Of a stretch of DNA of 64,000 nucleotides, positions 45,847 to 58,863 are shown one piece after another. Origin of the DNA: Liolophura sinensis. Taxonomy: Eukaryota > Mollusca > Polyplacophora > Chitonida > Chitonidae. The notes beneath the pieces are model-generated. The model was not told the DNA's origin. It searched no databases and saw nothing but the letters and a program-made list of their open reading frames with translations. How positions within the stretch are numbered: the stretch's first letter is position 1; each line of letters opens with the position of its first letter. The stretch spans positions 2,852,001 to 2,916,000 of the forward strand of contig NC_088304.1 of NCBI RefSeq assembly GCF_032854445.1. Direction: 5' to 3'. The position numbers were made by a program, and so were the translations under genes.

Positions 45847-46209
45847 TCTCTGTGACGGAGTTATCTCCCTTGGGAGTCGGGCAGCAACCAACAGGACAAC
45901 ATGACCAAAGTTGTCTGAAATTCATATTTCATTGCGTATAAGAATATTACATGTACATGTGTGTGTCTGAGTTGTTGTTCACATGAAAATCTGAGTGTAG
46001 TTAGAAAGAAAAAAAATTTGGAATTTGGAAAAGTATTTGTCAGTGTGGTTAGAGGTATTGTAATCAAGTAGACCTTATGCATGAAAATCTGCAAATTGAT
46101 TCAAGTGAAAAAATGCATACTGATCCATTACTACATCAGACAGCTGATAAGATTCTCAGAGTAAGTGTGAACAGTGAGCATTGTGGTTGCATAATCATGG
46201 GTTCATTTT
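45847..46209 (+). other. POLD4 3' UTR / flank
   Basis: AT-rich DNA between the POLD4 stop and the satellite array. The 3' UTR end is not defined. Confidence 0.4.
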
Positions 46210-49200
46210 TTAAGACTCTCCCATCTGGGAATGTATTTCTGTGTTTGGAATACTGAGTGAGTGTGCAATACGCATATGTTGATCATCATTTGTTTGTTCA
46301 TGTAAGACTCTCCCATCTGGGAATGTATTTCTGTGTTTGGAATACTGAGTGAGTGTGCAATATGCATATGTTGATCATCATTTGTTGTTCATGTAAGACT
46401 CTCCCATCTGGGAATGTATTTCTGTGTTTGGAATACTGAGTGAGTGTGCAATACGCATATGTTGATCATCATTTGTTGTTCATGTAAGACTCTCCCATCT
46501 GGGATTGTATTTCTGTGTTTGGAATACTGAGTGAGTGTGCAATACGCATATGTTGATCATCATTTGTTTGTTCATGTAAGACTCTCCCATCTGGGAATGT
46601 ATTTCTGTGTTTGGAATACTGAGTGAGTGTGCAATACGCATATGTTGATCATCATTTGTTGTTCATGTAAGACTCTCCCATCTGGGAATGTATTTCTGTG
46701 TTTGGAATACTGAGTGAGTGTGCAATACGCATATGTTGATCATCATTTGTTTGTTCATGTAAGACTCTCCCATCTGGGATTGTATTTCTGTGTTTGGAAC
46801 TCTGAGTGAGTGTGTGCATTACACACATGTTGATCATCATTTGTTGTTCATGTAAAACTCTCCCATCTGGGAATGTATTTCTGTGTTTGGAATACTGAGT
46901 GAGTGTGTGCATTACACACATGTTGATCATGATTTGTTGTTCATGTAAGACTCTCCCATCTGGGAATGTATTTCTGTGTTTGGAATACTGAGTGAGTGTG
47001 TGCATTACACACATGTTGATCATGATTTGTTGTTCATGTAAGACTCTCCCATCTGGGAATGTATTTCTGTGTTTGGAATACTGAGTGAGTGTGCAATACG
47101 CATATGTTGATCATCATTTGTTGTTCATGTAAGACTCTCCCATCTGGGAATGTATTTCTGTGTTTGGAATACTGAGTGAGTGTGCAATACGCATATGTTG
47201 ATCATCATATGTTTGTTCATGTAAGACTCTCCCATCTGGGATTGTATTTCTGTGTTTGGAACTCTGAGTGATTGTGTGCATTACACACATGTTGATCATC
47301 ATTTGTTTGTTCATGTAAGACTCTCCAATCTGGGAATGTATTTGTGTGTTTGGAATACTGAGTGGGTGTGTGCATTACACACATGTTGATCAGCATTTGT
47401 TGTTCATGTAAGACTCTCCCATCTGGGAATGTATTTGTGTGTTTGGAATACTAAGTGAGAGTTAGTATGTGCAGTACACGTGTTGATCATCATTTGTTGT
47501 TTATGTAAGACTCTCTCATCTAGGAATGTATTTGTGTGTTTGGAATACTGAGTGAGTGTGTGCATTACACACATGTTGATCAGCATTTGTTTGTTCATGT
47601 AAGACTCTCCCATCTGGGATTGTATTTCTGTGTTTGGAATTCTGAGTGAGTGTGTGCATTACACACATGTTGATCATGATTTGTTGTTCGTGTAAGATTC
47701 TCCCATCTGGGATTGTATTTCTGTGTTTGGAATACTGAGTGAGTGTGTGCATTACACACATGTTGATCATGATTTGTTGTTCATGTAAGACTCTCCCATC
47801 TGGGATTGTATTTCTGTATTTGGAATACTGAGTGAGTGTGTGCAGTACACACATGTTGATCATGATTTGTTGTTCGTGTAAGACTCTCCCATCTGGGATT
47901 GTATTTCTGTGTTTGGAATTCTGAGTGAGTGTGTGCAGTACACACATGTTGATCATGATTTGTTGTTCGTGTAAGACTCTCCTATCTGGGATTGTATTTC
48001 TGTGTTTGGAATACTGAGTGAGTGTGTGCAGTACACACATGTTGATCATGATTTGTTGTTCATGCAAGACTCTCCTATCTGGGATTGTATTTCTGTGTTT
48101 GGAATACTGAGTGAGTGTGTGCAGTACACACATGTTGATCATGATTTGTTGTTCATGCAAGACTCTCCCATCTGGGAATGTATTTCTGTGTTTGGAATAC
48201 TGAGTGAGTGTGTGCATTACACACATGTTGATCATGATTTGTTGTTCATGTAAGACTCTCCCATCTGGGAATGTATTTCTGTGTTTGGAATACTGAGTGA
48301 GTGTGTGCATTACACACATGTTGATCATGATTTGTTGTTCATGTAAGACTCTCCCATCTGGGAATGTATTTCTGTGTTTGGAATACTGAGTGAGTGTGCA
48401 ATACGCATATGTTGATCATCATTTGTTGTTCATGTAAGACTCTCCCATCTGGGAATGTATTTCTGTGTTTGGAATACTGAGTGAGTGTGCAATACGCATA
48501 TGTTGATCATCATTTGTTGTTCATGTAAGACTCTCCCATCTGGGATTGTATTTCTGTGTTTGGAATACTGAGTGAGTGTGCAATACGCATATGTTGATCA
48601 TCATTTGTTTGTTCATGTAAGACTCTCCCATCTGGGAATGTATTTCTGTGTTTGGAATACTGAGTGAGTGTGCAATACGCATATGTTGATCATCATTTGT
48701 TGTTCATGTAAGACTCTCCCATCTGGGATTGTATTTCTGTGTTTGGAATACTGAGTGAGTGTGCAATACGCATATGTTGATCATCATTTGTTTGTTCATG
48801 TAAGACTCTCCCATCTGGGATTGTATTTCTGTGTTTGGAACTCTGAGTGAGTGTGTGCATTACACACATGTTGATCATCATTTGTTGTTCATGTAAGACT
48901 CTCCCATCTGGGAATGTATTTCTGTGTTTGGAATACTGAGTGAGTGTGTGCATTACACACATGTTGATCATGATTTGTTGTTCATGTAAGACTCTCCCAT
49001 CTGGGAATGTATTTCTGTGTTTGGAATACTGAGTGAGTGTGCAATACGCATATGTTGATCATCATTTGTTGTTCATGTAAGACTCTCCCATCTGGGAATG
49101 TATTTCTGTGTTTGGAATACTGAGTGAGTGTGCAATACGCATATGTTGATCATCATTTGTTGTTCATGTAAGACTCTCCTATCTGGGATTGTATTTCTGT

Positions 49201-51148
49201 GTTTGGAATACTGAGTGAGTGTGCAATACGCATATGTTGATCATCATTTGTTTGTTCATGTAAGACTCTCCCATCTGGGAATGTATTTCTGTGTTTGGAA
49301 TACTGAGTGAGTGTGCAATACGCATATGTTGATCATCATTTGTTGTTCATGTAAGACTCTCCCATCTGGGAATGTATTTCTGTGTTTGGAATACTGAGTG
49401 AGTGTGCAATACGCATATGTTGATCATCATTTGTTTGTTCATGTAAGACTCTCCCATCTGGGATTGTATTTCTGTGTTTGGAACTCTGAGTGAGTGTGTG
49501 CATTACACACATGTTGATCATCATTTGTTGTTCATGTAAGACTCTCCCATCTGGGAATGTATTTCTGTGTTTGGAATACTGAGTGAGTGTGTGCATTACA
49601 CACATGTTGATCATGATTTGTTGTTCATGTAAGACTCTCCCATCTGGGAATGTATTTCTGTGTTTGGAATACTGAGTGAGTGTGCAATACGCATATGTTG
49701 ATCATCATTTGTTGTTCATGTAAGACTCTCCCATCTGGGAATGTATTTCTGTGTTTGGAATACTGAGTGAGTGTGCAATACGCATATGTTGATCATCATA
49801 TGTTTGTTCATGTAAGACTCTCCCATCTGGGATTGTATTTCTGTGTTTGGAACTCTGAGTGATTGTGAGCATTACACACATGTTGATCATCATTTGTTTG
49901 TTCATGTAAGACTCTCCAATCTGGGAATGTATTTGTGTGTTTGGAATACTGAGTGGGTGTGTGCATTACACACATGTTGATCAGCATTTGTTGTTCATGT
50001 AAGACTCTCCCATCTGGGAATGTATTTGTGTGTTTGGAATACTAAGTGAGAGTTAGTATGTGCAGTACACGTGTTGATCATCATTTGTTGTTTATGTAAG
50101 ACTCTCTCATCTAGGAATGTATTTGTGTGTTTGGAATACTGAGTGAGTGTGTGCATTACACACATGTTGATCAGCATTTGTTTGTTCATGTAAGACTCTC
50201 CCATCTGGGATTGTATTTCTGTGTTTGGAATTCTGAGTGAGTGTGTGCATTACACACATGTTGATCATGATTTGTTGTTCGTGTAAGATTCTCCCATCTG
50301 GGATTGTATTTCTGTGTTTGGAATACTGAGTGAGTGTGTGCATTACACACATGTTGATCATGATTTGTTGTTCATGTAAGACTCTCCCATCTGGGATTGT
50401 ATTTCTGTATTTGGAATATTGAGTGAGTGTGTGCAGTACACACATGTTGATCATGATTTGTTGTTCGTGTAAGACTCTCCCATCTGGGATTGTATTTCTG
50501 TGTTTGGAATTCTGAGTGAGTGTGTGCAGTACACACATGTTGATCATGATTTGTTGTTCGTGTAAGACTCTCCTATCTGGGATTGTATTTCTGTGTTTGG
50601 AATACTGAGTGAGTGTGTGCAGTACACACATGTTGATCATGATTTGTTGTTCATGCAAGACTCTCCTATCTGGGATTGTATTTCTGTGTTTGGAATACTG
50701 AGTGAGTGTGTGCAGTACACACATGTTGATCATGATTTGTTGTTCATGCAAGACTCTCCCATCTGGGAATGTATTTCTGTGTTTGGAATACTGAGTGAGT
50801 GTGTGCAGTGCAGACATGTTGATCATGATTTGTTGTTCACGTAAGACTCTCCCATCTGGGAATGTATTTCTGTGTTTGGAATGCTGAGTGAGAGTTAGTA
50901 TGTGCAGTACACACATGTTGATCATCATTTGTTGTTCATGTAAGACTCTGCCATCTGGTAATGTATTTCTGTGTTTGGATTTCTGAGTGAGTGTGTGCAT
51001 TACACACATGTTGATCATGATTTGTTGTTCATGTAAGACTCTCCCATCTGGGAATGTATTTCTGTGTTTTTAATACTGAGTGAGTATGTGCAGTACACAC
51101 ATGTTGATCATGATTTGTTGTTCACGTAAGACTCTCCCATCTGGGATT
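46210..51148. repeat. 91-93-bp satellite, ~54 units, with higher-order duplication
   Basis: The unit begins GACTCTCCCATCTGGGAATG and continues through TATTTCTGTGTTTGGAATAC, TGAGTGAGTGTG, a variable GCAATACGCATATG or TGCATTACACACATG or TGCAGTACACACATG block, then TTGATCAT(C/G)ATTTG and TTGTTCATGTAA. Segments of about 1.5 kb or more recur at an offset of 2,591 bp (about 46.7-48.2 kb against 49.3-50.8 kb) with very few differences. A shorter offset of 643 bp (seven units) relates 48693-48971 to 49336-49614. The minus-strand open frames of up to 303 residues are repeat translations. It begins about 360 bp 3' of POLD4. Confidence 0.97.
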
Positions 51149-51654
51149 GTGTTTTCCTCAGCATATGCACTTTATGCTTCTTTTGATACTGCTCATCACA
51201 TTATAATTGTAATGCCACCAATATGGTATAAAACCGTTATTATTGACACATTCGTTCATTTAAAAGTCTATGTGAAAGATCTTTTAAAAGAGCTCTCAGA
51301 CTTCTGTCATATTTAAGTTTGTACAACAGGGCTCACTTCCACAAAACTTTGTTCCTCCAATTTCCCGTAACCTTTTGTATAAATGACATGGTCTATTTTT
51401 TTAGCTTCAGAAGGCATCTTGGTTGGTGGAAAAAGTTATGATAAAATTAATGTACAAAGTTTTTTGAAAGTCGGTGAAAGCGTGTGTCTTTGTAAAGTTA
51501 ATCTTATATTAGCATGTTGTATCATCAAATTGTCTTACATTGGTAAAGGTTGCCTAACAGAACAAATAAAGGTTTATACCTCATTTGTAAGTTTTTCCTC
51601 AACACTTATGTAGGCCATGTATGTCTGTGTAAGCCATCCTAAAGCTTTTCCTGC
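51149..51654. other. Unique spacer between two satellite arrays
   Basis: About 500 bp of AT-rich unique DNA with a 76-residue plus-strand frame (51383-51613) that has no recognised similarity. A plus-strand AATAAA lies at about 51564-51569. Confidence 0.4.
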
Positions 51655-53113
51655 TGCCTGCTCTAGATAAATACCTTATGGTGTGTTTATGCTTGAGAGC
51701 TCCTACAACCTGCTTGAGATAGATACCTTATGATGTGTTTATGCTTGGGAGCTCATACAACCTACTCTAGATAAATACCTTATGATGTGTTTATGCTTAG
51801 GAGCTCATACAACCTGCTCTAGATAAACACCTTATGGTGTATTAATTTTATACTTGGGAGCTCATACAACCTGCTTGAGATAGATACCTTATGATGTGTT
51901 TATGCTTGGGAGCTCATACAACCTACTCTAGATAAATACCTTATGATGTGTTTATGCTTAGGAGCTCATACAACCTGCTCTAGATAAACACCTTATGGTG
52001 TATTTATACTTGGGAGCTCATACAACCTGCTTGAGATAGATACCTTATGATGTGTTTATGCTTGGGAGCTCATACAACCTACTGTAGATAAATACCTTAT
52101 GATGTGTTTATGCTTGGGAGCTTATACAACCTGCTTGAGATAGATACCTTATGATGTGTTTATGCTTGGGAGCTCATACAACCTACTCTAGATAAATACC
52201 TTATGATGTGTTTATGCTTGGGAGCTCATACAACCTGCTCGAGATAGATACCCCCTGTGTTTATGCTTGGGAGCTTATACAACCTGCTCTAGATAAATAC
52301 CTTATGGTGTGTTTATGCTTGGGAGCTCATACAACCTGCTCTAGATAAATACCTTATGATGTGTTTATGCTTGGGAGCTTATACAACCTGCTCTAGATCA
52401 ATACCTTATGATGTGTTTATGTTTGGGAGCTCATACAACCTGCTTGAGATAGATACCTTATGATGTGTTTATGGTTAGGAGCTTATACAACCTGCTCTAG
52501 ATAAATACCTTATGATGTGTTTATGCTTGGGAGCTTATACAACCTGCTTGAGATAGATACCTTTTGATGTGTTTATGCTTGGGAGCTTATACAACCTGCT
52601 CGAGATAAATACCTTATGGTGTGTTTATGCTTGGGAGATTATACAACCTGCTTGAGATAGATACCTTTTGATGTGTTTATGCTTGGGAGCTTATACAACC
52701 TGCTCGAGATAAATACCTTATGATGTGTTTATGCTTGGGAGCTTATACAACCTGCTCTAGGTAAATACCTTATGATGTGTTTATGCTGAGGAGCTTATAC
52801 AACCTATTCTAGATGAGTACCGTATGATGTGTTTATGCTTGGGAGCTTATACAACCTGTTCGAGATAGATACCTTATGACGTGTTTATGCTTGGGAGCTT
52901 ATACAACCTGTTCGAGATAAATACCTTATGGTGCGTTTATGTTTTCGAGCTTATACAACCTGCTCTAGGTAAATACCTTATGGTGTGTTTATGCTTTCGA
53001 GCTTATACAACCTGCTCTAGATAAACACCTTATAGTGTGTTTATGCTTAGGAGCTCATACAACCTGCTCGAGATAAATACCTTATGATGTGTTCATGCTT
53101 GGGAACTCATACA
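51655..53113. repeat. 52-bp satellite, ~28 copies
   Basis: The unit contains CTGCTCTAGATAAATACCTT, ATGATGTGTTTATGCTTGGG and AGCTCATACAAC. Two unit types alternate, one with CTCTAGATAAATACC and one with CTTGAGATAGATACC. A unit near 51840 carries a small insertion (TTAATTTTA). Confidence 0.97.
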
Positions 53114-53129
53114 TGTGTATACCACCTTT

Positions 53130-53295
53130 CCAGTTCATGCTGTTTTCATCCCTGGTCGCACGTGCGAAGGTCTGTCAGCAAGGTGTGGATGGTCACAGGT
53201 TTCGAGCCCGGATTCCTCCCACTGTAATGCTTATTGCCGTCAAATAAGTGAAATATTCTTGAGTACGGCGTAGATCGCAAATCACACAGATAAAT
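53130..53295 (+). mobile_element. SINE family A, 5'-truncated and diverged
   Basis: GGTCGCACGTGCGAAGGTCT, GTGGATGGTCACAGGTTTCG, TGAAATATTCTTGAGTACGG. It lies immediately after the 52-bp array. Confidence 0.85.
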
Positions 53296-53598
53296 GTATG
53301 GCCTTTCCTGTATCATTGTTTCGTTGTCTTTGTTGTAATGTCATGCAACGGTACTTAATTTTTAGTTTTTTTGTTTTAGATTCTACGCGATAGTATAAAT
53401 ATCCTTGTATCTGTATCTTGCCTTTCTTGCAGAGAAGAGCATGATAGTTGTGATAGATTATCTCCCCTATGTGCTCAATTGATTCTTAGCTTTTAATATC
53501 TAGCTTTGTTTTGTTTGTACCAGAAATGTTGTATGTAGTTTTGTTTTCTTTTTTAAGCATTTGGCTAATTCTGTGCCAACATTTTTAAGGATTATGTT

Positions 53599-54012
53599 TT
53601 AAAGTTTAAGCAAATGTTTGTGTCCGTTGTTATATGGAGAAACCAATAGTATATCTACAGTACATATATCCATATACATGTATGAAATAAATATATCCAT
53701 TTTATAAAGGGACCTTCTTTTTTTTTTTTTACTTCTTACTTTAGAAACTCTTTGTTGAGAAATATGTGACGTTAGGACTGGCTGTATAATGTGTCCGATT
53801 TCCACCAAGTCTGTCTGATATATGTCCGTCATCACGTTCTTAGGTTCGTTGGTATTTAGCTGTTGATGTTGTTGTCTGTACTGTATATCCAGGTGTCCGT
53901 CCGCTTGATCGACCATTGGTCTGCATTTGGACAGTACGAAATCTCCCCAACTGCTGCATAGGCGGAATTGAAAGCTTTGGGACAAAGAATTGCTCAAATT
54001 ATTATCTTTCAA
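53599..54012 (-). CDS. Weak candidate ORF, 137 residues, non-repetitive
   Basis: This is one of the longest open frames not explained by a repeat. It includes DGHLDIQYRQQHQQLNTNEP and DIYQTDLVEIGHIIQPV, then a Lys/Arg run caused by a poly(T) tract on the plus strand. Possible splice sites exist (an AG near CTATGCAG on the minus strand; TCTAAAGTAAGA as donor), but no partner exons or family were recognised. Confidence 0.15.
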   Translation of the reverse strand: MKDNNLSNSLSQSFQFRLCSSWGDFVLSKCRPMVDQADGHLDIQYRQQHQQLNTNEPKNVMTDIYQTDLVEIGHIIQPVLTSHISQQRVSKVRSKKKKRRSLYKMDIFISYMYMDICTVDILLVSPYNNGHKHLLKL

Positions 54013-55875
54013 TAAATACCAGACTCTTGGCTCTACTATATAGTGTTAAACCTGAAAAAGTTATAATGAGACGCTTTATCAATTTTAGGAGCTGTATCAT
54101 TCTACCGATTTGGAACGGTAACACGTATGCAGACGAGGCTGATATTTTGTGAAAGGCAGTTATTTAGGTTATTTAAAATAATAATAATATTTAAAAAAGT
54201 AAGACTGTATTTGCGTGGGTCGATTTTTGTCAAAAATCTCCGGTATAGTCTTTTTGAACAAATTCGGTTTGTAGACTGATGATCTTTTTGGATTTCCCTG
54301 TCCATTCATCCTATCGTTACTGTTTTGAACGACGTTAAAGTGTTTTGAAACTGTAGCACATTATATCTTTGTCCATACAATGTCTTTAGAACCACCATGG
54401 ACTGAATTGAAGCCTCATGATATTGGCGTGAATTAAGTCAAATTTCGATGTTTGGTCAAGTGAGAATAACACTTGGGAGAATGAGCCAGGAAGAGCCCTT
54501 TTAGAACACATAAAGGAGACCCAGGGTATGTAGGAGCCGTTTTGCAGGACCCATTTTGCAGGACCCATTGCTTGGTGATTTTTCAGTTCCATATGTAAAG
54601 AACCATCATGTAGGCTATTATCACATCCCGAAAGAGGGTGTATGCGACCTCACTGGTGTTAAACGATCAAATAAATAAATAAATAAATCAGATGGCATGC
54701 CTTCTCTTGGACAAAGAGCTAGGTTGAGTGTTCAAATCCACCCATCGTTAGATAAAGAGGATAGCCCGCTACCTGGCACTGTCGTTTATCTTCAGTACTC
54801 TTGAGTATCTAACATATATCCCCAAACCACAAAAGAAACAAATATCCGGATATCACATGAGGGATAATTTTCTAAGGTGGACAATTTGCAAATACTAGCA
54901 ATGCACTTGAGTTGTCGCCCTTGTGTGCCTGGTGAAGACTCGCTTGCACCTGCGCATGTCCATATTTAGGCCTGTTTCGGACAGCTCTGTTTTTTTTTCT
55001 AAATCCTTGAAACTTATTCTTTATAAAATGTTACCTTTGTATATACGTGACATTTAAAAAACAAATAGACTTCAGTTAAATAGACGTGTGACAAGTCGGA
55101 CAGGCATAATTTTTGACGTTCCATTCATTGGAACTAGTTACGGGGAGTTTTAATTTAAACCTTGTAGTTATTAATATTTGGTAATATTATGAACCGGATC
55201 AGTGAATGAGCATATGACATAATTAGTCGTTTGATAGATTATTGCTCTTTTAAGATTGAATTGATATAGATGACTTAAATGATTTTTACATCCAACCTTT
55301 TGGCAGTGGCCTATGGAAGGGGATATCCGCCAAAACCGTATGCGTGGGACTTCGAACGGTGCAAGTTCTACGCTGCTGTGTAAGTCTGCAGCGTCTGCTA
55401 TGTTGCTACCGAAATGCGAGTAAGGTATGTAATCTGAGCATTGTAAATTGTGATGCCGCAGGCGCTGTGTTTCGATGGCGTGCATTTGTTTCCATCATTG
55501 CAGCTCAGGCTATGGATGAGACGCATATGCCAGTAACGCTGTTAGCCACATACACGTCTTACAACACTGCTCTCACCTGTGGCGATGCGCAATTATGACA
55601 ACAGGGAGCGCTGTATTCAACTAAACGAAAAAATAATAACCGCTCCCAATCCTGGAAGAACAGTCCACTTTACGGCAAACTGTTCAGTTGTCGTTGTTGT
55701 TGTTAAGATAATAAGACGTCAATCATGGATGGGTTATGCTAATTACACAAAAAAATTGCTAGGACTTTTTAGTAGTTTTGCTGATGATTTCATTACAAGT
55801 GTTGCGACAATGTTTGAAAAACCCTTTTCAATTTGTAATGATATTATGAGCGTTGTTAATATTTTAGCAGTCGAT
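54013..55875. other. No gene seen
   Basis: Unique DNA with short overlapping frames on both strands (for example 55171-55598) and a small (AAAT)n tail at about 54668-54690 that may end a degraded short retroelement. No splice-flanked exon recognised. Confidence 0.4.
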
Positions 55876-55888
55876 TCAAATCTGTTGT

Positions 55889-56166
55889 GGGGCCTCCGTG
55901 TCTCAGTCGGTGAGCGCGCTAGCGCAGCGTCGTGACCCAGGAGCCTCTCACCAATGCGGTCGCTGTCAGTTCAGGTCCAGATCATATTGGCTTCCTCTCC
56001 AAGCTGTACGTGGGAAGGTCTCGCGGCAACCTGCGGATGGTCGTGGGTTTCCTCCCGATCTATGCCCGGTTTCCTCCCACCATAATGCTGGCCGCCGTCG
56101 CATAAGTGAAATATTCTTGAGTACCGTACGGCGTAAAACACCTATCGAATAAATCAAAAAGATAAA
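55889..56166 (+). mobile_element. SINE family A, full length with 13-bp target duplication
   Basis: Complete head (GGGCCTCCGTGTCTCAGTCG), body and tail (GAAATATTCTTGAGTACCGT, GCGTAAAACACC). TCAAATCTGTTGT occurs on both sides (55876-55888 and 56167-56179), a perfect target-site duplication that marks a fairly recent retrotransposition. Confidence 0.97.
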
Positions 56167-56327
56167 TCAAATCTGTTGTTTACATTTTGGTCGCAGTAGT
56201 TCAAAGTGTCCGCCATCTTGTATGGGCACACTCACAGTCAGAAGGTTGCCCAGCAGCCCCATGGGTTTAGGGGGCCCCTAAATTTACACTGACTTTCAAA
56301 ATTTAACGTTTTGTGTTTTTATTTTAT

Positions 56328-56367
56328 TTCTTTTTTTTTTGGGTTTTTTGGGGGGGGGGGGGGGTTG
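56328..56367. repeat. Poly(T)/poly(G) tract
   Basis: T runs are followed by an uninterrupted run of about 16 G. It is a simple low-complexity tract. Confidence 0.9.
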
Positions 56368-56517
56368 CATATGTGGCAGGCCATGTGTTTGCCCATTGGC
56401 CCATGATAATATTATACTAAGACAATCTTTTAATCTAACACTATCTGAGAGCAAATAAACACTTAGGTGTTGTATTCCGCACCTTCGTCGTATGTTTCAC
56501 GTCAGAAATGTTATAGC

Positions 56518-56620
56518 CTCTGTGGTCGTCGGTTTCCCCCGGGATTTACTCGGTTTCTTTCCACAACAAGTGAAATATTCTTGAGTAAGGTGTAAAACAC
56601 CAATCAAATAAATAAATGTT
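56518..56620 (+). mobile_element. SINE family A, 3' fragment with internal deletion
   Basis: CTCTGTGGTCGTCGGTTTCC, TACTCGGTTTCTTTCCAC, then AAGTGAAATATTCTTGAGTA and (AAAT)n. Confidence 0.88.
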
Positions 56621-58020
56621 ATATGGTAAATTTAAAAGTCTTAAAGTAAGCGGTGTCATGCATGCGCATTATACCCAGATGTTGGCCTGTAATGGACGTT
56701 TCTAGGTCTTAAAGAATGCAAATATATCCAACAAGTAAAGAAATTAAACAGCGATACAATGCCACCAAGAAAGGCGTTTATCTAGAACCGTAAGGGCAGT
56801 CACACCCTTATCACTCAAAGGTATTCATGGCCTTATTCTATCCCTCCCAATTAGAGGATGTATTTTTCATCACATGTGCATACACTCTTCCATAACGTGA
56901 TGGTAAATTGTATCAAATCAATGAAATTGATTACCTCAATGAAAAAACACATTCCATCAACAGAAGAAATGCAGGATTCTGAATGGGGAAAACGATTCTT
57001 TTAATGAAAGCACATTTCGTGCGGTGGTCGGCACTTTTTTAAACTATCGAATCTATGGTGAAAATGGCGATGGAGGTCTGTAGGCTTAACAAAAGCTTCC
57101 GTTATCCTGACGGAAATTACCGAGAGGGTCACGTGACGGCTTTATCCGGCGACGGGTGTAATTCCTTTGGTCTAAATTCATTACTGTAATCAATGCGTGT
57201 AACTTCTGATAGAGCCGAATCAATGCAGTTTGATTTGGGTTTATGTCTCCAAGAGAATAACAGCTGTGAAATGAGAATGGGTCGTTAGATAATTTACCAC
57301 GATCGATTCCCATTGCGTCGATACATTTTTTTTTTCGTCTTTCGGCTTTTTATGAATTTATTTCAACAGTATTTTTCGGATTTGTATAGCTGTTGACGAA
57401 AGCGAGGCTGATGGGTTATTGCTGATGCCGCGGGGGAAAACGATAGCTCTTTGCACACAGAATGCTGAATGAGACTGCACTGAACGCTTTATCGCTCTGG
57501 GGGTTTCATGGCCTACTCTACAGGACTATGACAATTGCACAGGTCCTAATAAAAGCAACAAATTACGCAGATTTCTCCCAGTAACAACGTTGATAGTTTA
57601 TTGGTGAAAGGGGTTTATTCGAAATAATATATGTTAAAGAGAAGTAGCAAGGGACTAAATACACTCATGAAACTAAAATGCTATAAATGGCTATAATCAT
57701 GTTCGATGTTTTGGCAATGGTGGAGGAGGAAGAGCTTTTATACTGTTAAATAAACACGTCTTAACGCCTTACAAGATGTCACAACAATTTTAACGTTATT
57801 TTAATGCCTTATTAACTCTTTGTGGCGCTTTATGCACCTTCATGGTGCGCTATATCATAAATGTTAAGTAAAATTCTTTCAAACAACCATTACACGGCGT
57901 GACATTTTACAGCGGTTAACATGTTGCACTAATTAACATTTGCTTTTTAACAGTGTAAAGGCCATATCACAGCCGTGTTATTCCACGAGCAAAATTTCAC
58001 TCTTTACAATGATCAGAAGT
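56621..58020. other. No gene assigned
   Basis: A GC-richer patch around 57060-57310 is open on the minus strand (75 residues, starting MGIDRGKLSNDPFSF) and for about 40 codons on the plus strand from an ATG near 57063. Neither has splice context that fixes it as coding. Confidence 0.3.
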
Positions 58021-58024
58021 AATC

Positions 58025-58170
58025 TCAATAAGTGTCGAGCGCCAAGCGAGGCAGAAAAAGTAACATTTTTAAAGTCTGTGTGATGACTCGACCCGAGCTT
58101 GATCCCAGGTCTCACGACTTCGAGGAGGACGTTCTAACCATTAGGCCACCGAAGTTGGCCTCCTGACTCT
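58025..58170 (-). repeat. SINE family B, head region
   Basis: The minus strand reads TCGGTGGCCTAATGGTTAGA (A-box-like) and GGGATCAAGCTCGGGTC (degenerate B-box), then CTGCCTCGCTTGGCGCTCGA. It supports a tRNA-derived origin for family B. Confidence 0.65.
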
Positions 58171-58218
58171 CTCCCCGTATATCTCTTTCCTTATTTGTAG
58201 AACTCCAAACACCAAGTC

Positions 58219-58482
58219 TGGGGCCTCCATGGCTCAGCTGGTTAGCGGGGTAGCGCAGCGTAATGACCCAGGAGCCTCTCACCAATGCGGTCGCTGTGAG
58301 TTCAAGTCCAGCTCATGCTGGCTTCCTCTCCGGCCGTAAGTGGGAAAGTCTTCCAGCAACCTGTGGATGGTCGTGGGTTTTCCCCGGGCTCTGTCCGGTT
58401 TCTTCCCATCATAATGCTGGCCGCCGTGGTATAAGTGAAATATTCTTGAGTGCTGAGTATAATACCATTCAAATAAATAACC
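58219..58482 (+). mobile_element. SINE family A, near full length
   Basis: GGGGCCTCCATGGCTCAGCT, GTGAGTTCAAGTCCAGCTCA, GTGGATGGTCGTGGGTTTTC, AAATATTCTTGAGTGCTGAG and (AAAT)n. No clear target duplication. Confidence 0.93.
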
Positions 58483-58863
58483 AACAACATGTTGATATTA
58501 TACATACTGTAAAGTCTGCACTGTGCACAATGCAACACAAGCATGTATCCACATGGATTTTTTTTTACTCTATACTATAGTGCTCTGTCTCTCCTATAAG
58601 AGGTTTCTGCACTTTTATACCAAAGAGGTCGCCAATTCGAATACAGCTTTCGCTGGTTCATACCTGGTTTAAAGATATGGGGATTGGCAAGTACCTAAAA
58701 CTGAGGTAAATTGACAAGAGGTTGTAATTCATCCGTTACATGTGACCATGTACCAACTACCACACGGTAGTTCTAGCTCAAGCGGCTCTGGTATTACTCT
58801 CTATGCTGTAGTCGTTTATACTACAAACAGCGGGGGTGTCACTACCCATTGTAACAGTGAATC

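Noticed and set aside
47516..51018. Minus-strand frames of 270 and 303 codons (MINMCVMHTLTQ repeats)
   Set aside because: They are translations of the 92-bp satellite, disrupted whenever the unit length leaves a multiple of three.
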